Source: Hygrocybe punicea (lineage: Eukaryota; Basidiomycota; Agaricomycetes; Agaricales; Hygrophoraceae). From it: DNA of 64,000 nucleotides. Below the pieces are notes generated by a model. The model saw nothing but the letters and a program-made list of their open reading frames with translations. It was not told where the DNA came from and searched no databases. A program made the position numbers and the translations under genes. The stretch covers positions 5,580,001 to 5,644,000 of the forward strand of contig OY744472.1 of assembly GCA_963556145.1 (NCBI GenBank), in the 5' to 3' direction. Positions 53,992 to 63,215 of the stretch are shown one piece after another (the first letter of the stretch is position 1; the number at the start of each line of letters is the position of its first letter).

Positions 53992-54210
53992 CTCATAGTT
54001 GGATTGTGGTGAACGTCCGAGTGTGGTTTCACGCTGGGAGGTATGGCCATGGTGTGGCCATGTTGATTGGTGTAATGAGAGAACTACTTGGTTCTCTGTT
54101 TACAATTGTTCGTGTGTGCTCTGCACTCAGGTCTCTGCTCTCTGTGCTCTGTACTGTTTGTGTGCTCTTTTGGTTGTGAGATGGAATCAGAAGTAGTAGG
54201 GTTAGAATGC

Positions 54211-54224
54211 CGCTCTCATCACCA
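54211..54224 (-). promoter_or_regulatory. Primer-binding site of the Ty3/gypsy element
   Basis: On the minus strand TGGTGATGAGAGCG starts three bases inside the LTR end, then continues GCATTCTAACCC. The first 15 bases are the same as at 40286. Confidence 0.78.
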
Positions 54225-54227
54225 CGT

Positions 54228-54378
54228 TGGGGTGGTCTGGCATCTGAGAGGAATGAAGGGAAGAACTCCAAACAAAGATATTGAGTCCAAGGATTGGTTG
54301 GTCTCTGTCTACTACATCTGGAACTAGACAACATCTCGAACCATGGGAGCTAGGTCACATGATCATGCCTCGCTACCA
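54228..54378 (-). repeat. 5' LTR of the Ty3/gypsy element
   Basis: 151 bp; on the minus strand it starts TGGTAGCGAGGCATG and ends ACCCCA. Length, start and a shared GGGAGC...GTCAC.TGA block relate it to LTR B of the composite element. The next bases on the plus side (CTCC, 54379-54382) would be the TSD. Confidence 0.82.
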
Positions 54379-55332
54379 CTCCAGCGGCTTCGTTTCTTGT
54401 CAATACTGGTGCCCCATCAGGTTTATATCTGACAGACGAGTACGCACTCCAAATGTTTTAATGATCCTAGTACCAATACTTCTTGAACCCGTCCAGATAT
54501 AAGGAAATTCTAGAGGCCAACAGACAAATTCATGTTGCCTCTGATGGATTTCAAATACTCACCGGCAACAGAGTGGCTCTGGTTCATGAGTCGCCTTTGG
54601 AATCAAATATCAACATCCTTGGGCTACATTTAATATGCAATCTCAGAATTGTGATCAAGAAAGACAGGTGGGAGTGGCTCAAAGACCTCATAACCAGTCC
54701 AAATAATTGGCACAGAGCACCTCAGTAGTGTTCCAAATGGATTGCCAACTTAAATCTGCAACAATTTCGTGTTGCAGATGTGTATATATATACATAGAAG
54801 ACCAATATAATCTTACCACAGTTGTAGGTGTTGAAGAAGAGGCATCCCAGTAACATTCAGATGCTATTTATACTCAAAGCTTCAGGAAATTCTATGTCAT
54901 TGCATCTACATGTGAATACTGATGCCTCCATGCTTCTGCACAAAGTCCACTCTAACATTTTGGCATGCCCTGGTTGGGTTCCCCCAAACTATATCAACTT
55001 GAGAGAAATAAGCAATCTGCCCAATTCACTGTCGGGTGGAGATTACATCTTATCTTCCATAGCAAATGACTAAGTTATCTATTACTTTCACAGTAGCAGA
55101 GACGCTGTATCTAGACAAGCACAGCCACTGTTGCAGCTCTCTGTACAGCTGAAAATTTTGTCTGGCATGAGCGAGCCTGAGATCAGCTGTGTTGCAGAAA
55201 CACATTGCATGTGTTGCAGAAATGTATTGCATGCATTGCAGAAATGCTAACAGCATTAAGTTCACCATTTCTCTTGTAAAACTCAGGCATAGGGTAATAA
55301 ACAGTCATAACCCCCTTGATCACATTAAGTGG
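54379..55332. other. Non-coding or decayed stretch
   Basis: Short plus-strand frames (54483-54728 and 54828-55073) without recognised domains. Near 55190-55250 a short repeat of GCAGAAA(C/T)(A/G)(C/T)ATTGCATG occurs three times. Confidence 0.4.
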
Positions 55333-56460
55333 TCACTCAACAAATACTCTACCACTTTGTCTCTTCAGAATTTCCTTTGTGTCTAGGTTCAACCTGTTCA
55401 CCAAATCCAGTTTATCCTGAACAAACTTCACTTCAACCTCATCATTCTTGACCTTCACCAACCTTGTCAAATGTTTCAATTCATCCTCTATCTCATCCAG
55501 CATAACCTCTTCATGCTCAACCAATAACCCTATACTGACTGTTCTTGTGCACCAGTTTCATGCTCAATTCCTTCAAAAGCTATCTCTGCCCAATAGTAAC
55601 CCCATGCTTGAACACCAGAATGTGCAGCAGGGGTGAATGTTAGAACCACATGCAAACGGTATGGTGGTAAGTAGAAACCAGTGGGTTCCATTACCCACTG
55701 AATGGTTAAACCTTCCAAAGATTTAATGGCATCCCAAGTGTGATTTCCTGTCACTGCAGTGTCCTTAAATCCCACCACCCTAGCCTCAGTTGGAGGCCAT
55801 AAGAGCCCAAAGTTTCTCCCTGGTTATGTGCTTCATAACCTGAGCAGTCCTGTGGTAATTGCAATGCAGGTGAGTGAGCATTCCCATGGGTGAGAGCACT
55901 GAGGACCACTTCAGTTGTTCTTTCCTTTACCCCCAGCAGCCATATCAATCACCACATTCTCCATGAATGAACTTGGCAGCCCCAGTCCACATAAACCCAT
56001 CCCATTTTTCTTGAATGGGATGCTTAGTATGGTCAGAAATGGCAGCCTGGGACATTCTTTCCAGTTTTTTATTCCTGGACCCAGAATCATGGATACAACA
56101 ATGTCCACAGGTCGTGGCATAAATACTGGAACATTTGCCCCATCTAAGCAGTCTATGGTCTTCACCTCTGAAGCATTTAGGCTGAGAAGGTCGGTTACCA
56201 CATTTGTCATTGTTTGGTGTGGACTTGCTGCTGATCTCTATTGCACTGTCATCCACTGTGATGGGTCATGAAAAGCTGATCAAGCTCTTCAAAATCTCAC
56301 TACCCATTTCAGCAGCTGGCATTTGGTTCAGGGGTGGCTTGTTCCATTCCTTGAGCAGTTCAATTATCCAGGAATTAGCCTTACAAGTGGGCTTGAGTCC
56401 CATTAGTGCATCAAATTCTCCTTTGACCACAAAATTGCCTCTGGGTCAGTGAAAGATTAT
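55333..56460 (-). pseudogene. Unrecognised protein, decayed
   Basis: On the minus strand several frames carry protein-like text in order: EFDALMGLKPTCKANSWIIE near 56.4 kb, TNVVTDLLSLNASEVKTIDC and FMPRPVDIVVSMILGPGIK at 56.2-56.1 kb, GLGLPSSFMENVVIDMAAGG near 55.95 kb, VGFKDTAVTGNHTWDAIKSL at 55.77 kb, then an acidic helix-rich tail (EDELKHLTRLVKVKNDEVEV) to 55333. Stops and frameshifts separate them. No domain was recognised. It may be an old transposon or host gene. Confidence 0.4.
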
Positions 56461-57525
56461 TTATCAGAGTGTGAAAAACATACTGTGTGGACCCTGAGGT
56501 GCTGAATTAACTGGAATGTCTTGTGGCTTAACACTTGATCCATGGCCAGCGGTTTCAACTATAGAAGTTGCAGCTATTTCTTCAATTGATTTAAATAACT
56601 TGCATTGCAAATGACTTACCATCATTTGTTTCTTCCATGTGGTGTTCTATCTTGATTCTCTTCTGGCAAAAGTTCCATGATCAGATGGTGTTGGGAGAGA
56701 TCCACATAGGAGGATTAAGCTGCAGAGACCGTTTCTGTCTAATTGTAGGATGGTGGACGCTGCCTGTTTCAGCAGCCACTTGTTTCCACTCCTCATTAGA
56801 CCAGATATAGATCATTTCTTATCTTCCCAATTGATGTTGATATAAATAGAAAGAGACCATGCAAGTTGGGGGGTAATAGGTGTTAATGTGGGAAATTAGT
56901 GTGAGTTTGGCTTCTATTTATCATGTGATGATAGCATCAATTATGATTCAATCACTCTCACTATCAGAGTACACAACAGATCTGGCACATGGAAGATCAA
57001 TACAGCAGCTTAGCTTTTTGAAGGCTCAGAGAAGTCAACCTTGCTTCGATGCAAGGGGAGAGTTATAGGATCTGGGTCTGGGATGTATTTGGGAGAGAGA
57101 GGAACAGAAGTATTTTCATGGTAGATATCACCAGATTGTGCACCAGGTTGATAGTTTGGTCAAGATGGAGAAGAAGCCATTGAATTGGAATAGTGTGTGC
57201 CATGGAAGGCTGTAGAGATGACATCACTGAGGTTGGAAGTGTTCATTGTGGACAACAGCATTGAATGAATTTATCCTGAGTTGATGCAGGGTTTACTGAT
57301 AAGTTGAATAAGAATTGGGAAGCATGAACATCACATGAATGCCATATGACAATAACTTCAGATAGCCTTCTTCACAATTTAGTGGTGTATACATGGCCCA
57401 TTTTATTTCCAATGCCATGCATAAATGATTGAATACTTCATGATATTACAGGTCTTGTCTGCCCCATATAGTTTGTACCCAACATTTCTATTGCAATTTC
57501 TGTATGTTGCACTCTCCCACACATT
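56461..57525. other. AT-rich spacer, no gene seen
   Basis: About 1 kb with short frames only. No repeat or domain was identified by eye. Confidence 0.45.
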
Positions 57526-57716
57526 CCTTAGGAGTCCTCAAGGAGTCCTCAAGGAGTCCTCACGACCCAAGGAGTCCTTAAGGACTCCTCAAGGACTCCT
57601 CAAGGACTCCTCAAGGAGTTTTCATGGACTATACTCCTGGACTTTCCCAAGGACTCCCCAAGGACTTCCTTAGGACTTCCTTAGGACTTCCTGAGGACTT
57701 CCTTAGGACTCCTCAG
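57526..57716. repeat. Minisatellite of AAGGACTCCTC-type units, cluster 1
   Basis: About sixteen 10-12-bp units of (AAGGA(G/C)TCCTC / AGGACTTCCTT) in 190 bp, some in inverted sense (GAGTCC versus GGACTC), so it can form many small hairpins. It directly abuts an hAT MITE at 57721. A second cluster with the same word lies at 61962-62205. Confidence 0.9.
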
Positions 57717-57720
57717 ATTT

Positions 57721-58065
57721 TAGTGTTCCCACAATTATAGCCAATGTTTTTTGAAAAATTGCCTTTTTAGGCTAGTAAAATTAGCTAAAATTATGAAAAT
57801 ATTTGGGCAAAGCCAAAAGCTGAGGGGTCACTTAAGGGTGCTAAGAATTTGGGGCTCCATCTTCAGAGTTATTCATAAATAGCTGTTGAACTGTAGCTAA
57901 CAGCTATTTATGAATAACTCTGAAGATGGAACTCTGAATTCTTAGCACCCTTGAGTGACCCCTCAGCTTTTGGCTTTGCCCAAATATTTTCATAATTTTA
58001 GCTAATTTTACTAGCCTAAAAAGGCAATTTTTCAAAAAACATCGGCTATAGTTGTGGCAACACTA
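57721..58065. mobile_element. Fold-back hAT MITE, copy 2
   Basis: Same structure as 6614-6983: starts TAGTGTTCCCACAATTATAG, ends CTATAGTTGTGGCAACACTA, with arms of about 150 bp. The flanking octamers (TCAGATTT and TGGACCTC) do not match, so the insertion is older or the flank was altered, possibly by the adjacent minisatellite. Confidence 0.88.
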
Positions 58066-58215
58066 TGGACCTCAGTATATAACCTATTCTCAGTAACCAT
58101 CTTGCAAACCCCCCTGACAACTCCTACTATTTAGAACTGGAAAATGTAAATTCATATTCAATACAATACAGCAGTCAACATTTGGCCAAATTTCCATTTG
58201 TACAAGCCAATCCTG

Positions 58216-59400
58216 TCAGTCTTCTCTGTCAATTTCAATCTCTGCCTCTTCTTCCTCTTCCTCTTCCTCTTCCTCTTCCTCTTCCTCTTCCTCTTCCTCT
58301 TCCTCTTCTTCATCTCCATCCATTCCTCCTTGCCTTCTTTTCTCCTTTTCCTTCTGCTTTTCCATGGTCTTCTGACTGTGTAAGAAAAGCATAGTATGTA
58401 AGAACCAGTTGAAATTGTTAATAGTCGTTCTGTGAAGAATTGACTCAAAGCCACCCAACCAAGCATTTAACTGTTCACATGCCTTTAAATTATCCATCAG
58501 ATGAGAAATATTTTCATAACATAAACATCACTTACTTGAGTGTTGAAAGCACGTTTATAATGCTCCACTCCATTTCCATCCCTCTCCACAATAACCAGAT
58601 TTGGAGCTGAACCATTAAGAGGCGCTGGATTACACCATTTGTGGCATAGGTAGTCTTGAACTCTGTGGTTGATGTAGTGATAAGAGTCCACTATAAAACG
58701 GGAAGTCTGACTCCAAATCTCCCATCTTCCACTGGCCACACAAGTCCGCAAAAGCTTGCATGCCTTGTCAATACAGATGTAATCTGGTCTTGATTCCGTG
58801 GTTGGATACACTTTCTCCAAGAAATTCAAGATGTTTGTAGGGGACTCAGCTTTGTAAAACTTGTCCCAGGCAATGACCACTCCACATGGGGCACAGATTG
58901 TTTCTACACAGTAAAAGCGAGGTGCCACAAAGTAGTTGTTTCATTGTGGTGTAACAGGTGCATCTTCATCGTGAGGCTGAACATCTTGCTGTCCTCCAGG
59001 TAGCCAATCAAGCCTCTCCTCCTCTCTCCTTCTCAGCATTCTATGGATTCCCAACAGAGATTGGTGGCCATGCCTCACAACATGAGAATACCAAACTCCC
59101 TGATGTTCTAGACATGCTTGAGTTCTGTTCTGTTTGGGATTATTGCAATTCTTCACCCGGCATAAATGTCCTTGTGCTTCCTCATGTTGTGCACAGAAAA
59201 CCCCATTACGTGCATTGGCCAGTCCTTGAGTGCAGTCTTCATATGCACAGTGCTGAGGGCCCATCACAATTCCATCCAAGACAACCATCTTAACCACATC
59301 CTCATTATCCACCTCCATTACATCTTCTTCATCTCTCCTCATGAGTGCAGCCTCAGCATGTGCTCTTGCCTGTGCTACATCTTCCTGAGCTCAAGCCACA
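58216..59400 (-). pseudogene. KDZ transposase C-terminal region with CxC6-type cysteine cluster
   Basis: The minus-strand frame has DDVA.AQEDVAQARAHAEAAL near 59.38 kb. A cysteine cluster (HCAYEDCTQGLANARNGVFC, then HEEAQGHLCRVKNCNN, then TQACLEHQGVWY) follows between 59.3 and 59.05 kb. This is the pattern described for CxC6 domains attached to Kyakuja-Dileera-Zisupton transposases. Then RFYCVETICAPCGVVIAWDK, ESPTNILNFLEKVYP, RPDYICIDKACKLLRTC and DSYHYINHRVQDYLCHKWCN carry the RNase H-like core. An intron near 58.52-58.48 kb precedes ACEQLNAWLGGFESILHRTT and NNFNWFLHTMLFLHSQK, ending in a polyGlu tail. The N-terminal half is missing; one stop is seen upstream of 59342. Confidence 0.85.
58245..58308. 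repeat. (CTTCCT)n microsatellite
   Basis: A regular CTTCCT run in the 3' end of the KDZ gene that encodes the polyGlu tail on the minus strand. Similar acidic tails occur in full-length members, but the length is likely expanded here. Confidence 0.93.
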
Positions 59401-59469
59401 TCATCTGGGTTGTCAGGGAGAGGAACCTCTCTGTTCTCATCAACTTCAGACTCTAAAATTTGTATCACT

Positions 59470-59805
59470 TGTATGCAAAAACCAGTTGAAATTATCATTA
59501 ACAATCATTCTGTTGAGAATTGACTCAAAGCTACACAACTGAGTATTTCACTGCTCATATGCTTTCAGAGTCATACATTGGAGTTGGAGATGGATACAAG
59601 AAGATCACTTCTTTCAAGTGCTAAAAGCACACTCACAATGCTCCTTAAGTTCCATTTCTTTTTCTTTAAGAGGTGCTGGATTATGCCATTTTGGCACCAG
59701 AGTCTTTAACTTGGGGGTTAATGTAGTGGTAAGAGTCCACTCCACAAAATGTGTATAATGGTTAGGACCACATGATCCAACTGGATAGCAAGTTGAATCC
59801 AATTG
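59470..59805 (-). pseudogene. Second, more decayed KDZ 3' fragment
   Basis: A minus-strand frame (59802-59614) with HFVEWTLTTTLTPKLKTLVP and KWHNPAPLKEKEMELKEHCE parallels the KWCNPAPLNG...HYKRAFNT part of the copy at 58.6 kb. The bases after it repeat the ACEQLNAW...FESIL region (for example ATTCTGTTGAGAATTGACTC versus GTTCTGTGAAGAATTGACTC). It is therefore a diverged tandem duplicate of the KDZ gene end. Confidence 0.7.
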
Positions 59806-60197
59806 ATCAATAAGTTTGGATCAATAGAGATGTAGTAGGAGTCCACCATCTCCACAATATCCATTTTAGTTCACCTAAAATATACCAAACCCAGATGAAG
59901 TCCAACTTCAGTTCACCTACACAGTCCTTCAGTCCTTTTCAAAATTTAGCTAGTCCACATGTACAAGATGAACACAAGATGGACTCTACAAGGATGAACT
60001 GATGAATCATTTAAAGGCTAGGAGTCAATTGCAATTATATTGGAATGATGCCAAAATTTTCAAACTACCATGTTCACAGGCTATTTTGCTTTTTTCTCAT
60101 TCAATTGTGTCTTTGGTTTAGAGGTCACATGGGCATGTTATCTGTTTTATAATAGTTTCATATATTTGCCGCTCATTCTACTAGTACAATTCAGGTA
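59806..60197. other. Spacer, no gene seen
   Basis: Diverged repeats of AGTCCA(C/A)(A/C)TT and TTCACCTA words near 59840-59990; otherwise AT-rich with no frame of interest. Confidence 0.4.
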
Positions 60198-60573
60198 CAG
60201 TATTCAATGGCTCCTTTGAACACAAAAAATTAACCTAAAATGCCACAAGTAGCCAATTATCTTGAACAAAATCTGAGCAGACCAGAAGTTGCTCATATAT
60301 TTAAAGACATCTCATACCAATTTTCGAAGAAATCTGTTAGTATTTGAATGTTTTATGATCAAAACATTAGTGTTCAAGGAGTGATCAGATTTCTCTCTGC
60401 TTTGTGAATATTCAGTTTCTAATTTTATTGGTGGTTCTGAATAAAAATCAATATCCACATAGGTTCGGATGATGCACTGAAGGAATTAGAACACTTTTTA
60501 GCAGTAGAAATCAGTACAGAATCAATTCTATTAGGGTGTTCAAAGGACTGGTAGTGTTCAAAGGAGAGCACTG
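60198..60573. mobile_element. Mariner-like MITE, copy 2
   Basis: Same sequence as 6007-6389 along nearly its whole length, flanked by TA (60196-60197 and 60574-60575). The right terminus has a short internal deletion (AAGGAGAGCACTG in place of AAGGAGCCATTGAACACTG). The two copies differ at scattered positions only. Confidence 0.92.
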
Positions 60574-60719
60574 TAAAGTCCTGAACAGGATTGAAGGTCA
60601 GTTCTTACCTTTTCACTCCACAGACACAGTTGCCATATAATAGCTGATTTGTTTTAAATATTAATGACTTTAAATCAAAGAATTCTTAATATTTCACAAA
60701 TTAATTAAACAATTAAAAC

Positions 60720-61085
60720 TAATACAGGAGAAGAAAAAATAGAGGGGGAATGGGGAGGAAGAATGGGCAAAGGAGAGAAGGAGGAAAAGGAGAGAAAAGG
60801 AGAGGGGAAGGAGGAAGAGGGGAAGGGAGAGGGGAAGGAAGGGGGAAGGGGAAAGGATAGAGGGGGACCGCCGCCTGTTGCTGCCGTTGTCGTGCCGCTG
60901 CTGCCGTTGTCGCCGCTGCTGCTGCTGCCGCCGTCGCCTGTGCATTGCTGCTGCTGCTGCCGTTGCCGTTGCCGTTGCCATTGCCATTGCCGTTGCCATT
61001 GCCGTTGCCGCTGCCGTTGTCTGTTGCTGCTGCCGCCGTCGCCATTGCAGCTGTTGCGGCCGCATTGTTGCTGCTGCTGCTGTTG
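60720..61085. repeat. GGA-rich and GTTGCC/GCTGCTGCC simple repeats
   Basis: AGGGGAAGG-type purine run at 60740-60860, then CCGTTGCC/GCTGCTGCCGTTG repeats to about 61085. Long frames in all phases result from composition. The GTTGCC block is the complement of the GGCAAC block in the hAT element at 11511-12719. Confidence 0.85.
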
Positions 61086-61189
61086 CGCTGGGTGTTGCCG
61101 TTGGGGTCCGGCCTCCTTCCCCTTTCCCGTCGTTCCCGTCTCCCCGTTTGTTCGCATCGCGGTGGTCTGGGGGTCGTTGCTGGCCATTG

Positions 61190-61698
61190 GCTGTCCCTCG
61201 CCGTGGGCGTGGGCGTCGTGGGTAATAGTCAGGAACACAATATAAAATGAAAACATCAATAAAAAACATACCGATGCGGGGGTGGGCACATTACCACCCC
61301 CACCGTGGCCGCCTGCATTCGTCCGCGTGAAGTTGCTGTTGCTGGTTCCGGTTCCTGCTCCGGTTCTGGTTCCGGTTCCCGTTGCGTTCCCGTTCTCGTG
61401 GACGTCGTAGGTAATAGTCAGTAACAAGAATATAAAAATTCAAAAATTCAAAAAACATACTGATGAGGGGGTGGTGATGTGCACATCACCACCCCCTCCG
61501 TGCCCGTTCCCCCGTTCTCATTCCCGGTTGCATTCCCGTCCGCGTTCTCGTTCTCGTTCTTGTTCCCGTGGGCGTGGGCGTGGACCTCGTAGGAGTCAGT
61601 AACAGAATATAAAAATTAAAAAATTAAAAAAACATACTGAGGCGGGGGTGGGCACAACCACCCCCTCCGTGGCCGCCTGCGTTCGTCTGCGTCGTGAA

Positions 61699-61700
<2 letters not shown>
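61190..61700. repeat. ~185-bp tandem repeat, three copies, each with a hairpin core
   Basis: Anchors (GTAATAGTCAGTAACA or AGGAGTCAGTAACAG, then AATATAAAA, AAAAAACATAC, GGGGGTGG) recur near 61222, 61411 and 61591. The middle copy has a perfect 34-bp palindrome at 61465-61498 (GAGGGGGTGGTGATGTG and its complement). The other two have decayed versions (GCGGGGGTGGGCACA). Copies are joined by GTTCCCGTT/CCGGTTCC simple repeats. A (GTTGCT)n run follows near 61697-61735. Confidence 0.85.
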
Positions 61701-61737
<37 letters not shown>

Positions 61738-61961
61738 TGGTGTGTGGCATTGGGTGGTGAGACACAAGGTTGTTGATTGTCATGTGACCTCGTTTGTTGA
61801 CGTGTTTCCACAAATGGTCTGTGCACCAAATAAAGGTATATAAACCCGCCACAATCCACTATCTAATTTGGGGCATACTGCCTCATTAAATAATAGTAGT
61901 TAGTACTAACAATAATAATAATTAATAAATATGTAATGAGAACTTTGGGGAATGCTACTTG

Positions 61962-62205
61962 GGGAGGAATCCTCCTTAGGACTCCTTCAGGACTCCTTGA
62001 GGAGGAACACTCCTCAGGACTCCTTGAGGACTCCTTAGCCACTCCTTGGTCAGGAGTCCTTAGGAGGGCCAAGGAGTCCTTACAAACTCCTTAAGGAAAA
62101 AGTTTCTATGGTGAGGAAATCAAGGCCTCCTTAAGGACTCCTTGAGGACTCCTTGCAATTTGGCAGAGGAGTCCTTGAGGAGTCCTTAAGGAGTACTAAG
62201 GAATG
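61962..62205. repeat. Minisatellite of AAGGACTCCTTGAGG-type units, cluster 2
   Basis: About fifteen units of GGACTCCTT/AAGGAGTCC in both senses over 240 bp. The same word as cluster 1 at 57526-57716, 4.3 kb away. Confidence 0.9.
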
Positions 62206-62398
62206 CGTGATAGAGTGTGATGTCCTCTGCAATTTGCTCATTTACCATGCTAGGCTTCAATGAACTGGGCTAAGCTTTACTACCTGGTTAGGCACAGTTT
62301 GAAAATGACCAAGCTTATATTACTATTTTCAAGGTAGGGTTAGTCCTAGCCCTTCAGCCTAGGTGAACTGGCCTTGTTTTGTCAGCACAGCTCACATA

Positions 62399-62860
62399 TA
62401 GGGCCCTCCAGGGGTATACCCAGGGTATGAAATGCCAAACCCCTACCCCTACCATCAATACCTTTACCCTTATAGCAGGGGTGGGGGGTTTGGAGGGTAA
62501 GGGGTAAAGGGTTTGGAGGGGTATGACTAAGGCATGAGAATCACATGAGCATCACCACAGTCATGATTGTCATACATCAAATGATGAAAATGATACTGAA
62601 AAACACAATAAAGATGCAGTTAATAAGGCTAGATGAAGCCAATGTGTGACTAGATCAGTGTTAGAGGCTTAAATGCAGCATTTTCTTTACATAAAGGTGG
62701 TCTGGCATTGCTTTGAACATGATTAGTCATATCCTTCATACCCTTTTCAAAACCCCTGGGGGGTAGGGTGTTTGCAAGGGTATGATTTTCCAATCCCCTA
62801 CCCCACCCCTACCCCTATATCAAATACCCTAGGTGTTACCCCTACCCCTGTATGGCCCTA
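62399..62860. mobile_element. Non-autonomous hAT-type MITE, exact 8-bp TSD
   Basis: 462 bp, starts TAGGGCCCTCCAGGGGTA and ends TACCCCTGTATGGCCCTA. CTCACATA flanks both sides exactly (62391-62398 and 62861-62868). Subterminal regions are full of ACCCCTACCCC/GGGGTAGGG words. The TAGGG ends resemble those of the element at 30781-33741 in their first bases only. No coding sequence. Confidence 0.93.
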
Positions 62861-62875
62861 CTCACATACTCAATT

Positions 62876-63215
62876 CCCTTGATGTGGAATGGTTGGTATT
62901 AGGGTAAGCAAGCACATGAGACCAATGAACAGTGGTGTCTGTTGCAGGTGTTCACCCACATGGGAGCCTCCATGCCCCCAGTGTTGGTCCTAGTGCTGCA
63001 GCCTGGATTAACCACCCACCAATGTATTTTTCAATGCAGCTGACATCCTATATCTCCTTGATGTGGCACAGTTGGTACCAGGGTAAGCAAGCACATGGGA
63101 CTGATGAATGGTGGCATCTGTCGCACATGTTTACCAACACAGGAGCCTCCACACCCCCAGTGTTGGTCCTGACACTTTTCCTAGCCCTGGATTAACCAAT
63201 GCACCACCATGGGTT
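62876..63215. repeat. ~180-bp tandem duplication
   Basis: Two diverged copies, 62876-63020 and 63058-63210. They share CTTGATGTGG, GGGTAAGCAAGCACATG, GGAGCCTCCA, CCCCCAGTGTTGGTCCT and CTGGATTAACCA. Short frames in each are not conserved in phase. Confidence 0.88.

Larger units (their letters stand above)
50240..54378 (-). mobile_element. Ty3/gypsy LTR retrotransposon, 5' two thirds only, decayed
   Basis: On the minus strand: 5' LTR (54378-54228), primer-binding site, gag, knuckle, aspartic protease and RT, cut off at 50240 by an hAT end. The protease-RT order and the RT motif LFVDDCGMAGDDF fit Ty3/gypsy pol. RNase H, integrase and the 3' LTR are missing; the assembly gap lies in the missing direction. 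Multiple stops and frameshifts are present. Confidence 0.85.

Noticed and set aside
58198..58394. Plus-strand polyLeu/Phe ORFs
   Set aside because: Antisense of the CTTCCT run in the KDZ gene.
60705..61427. Long ORFs in the GGA/GTTGCC region (up to 240 codons)
   Set aside because: Composition-driven; several frames and both strands open.
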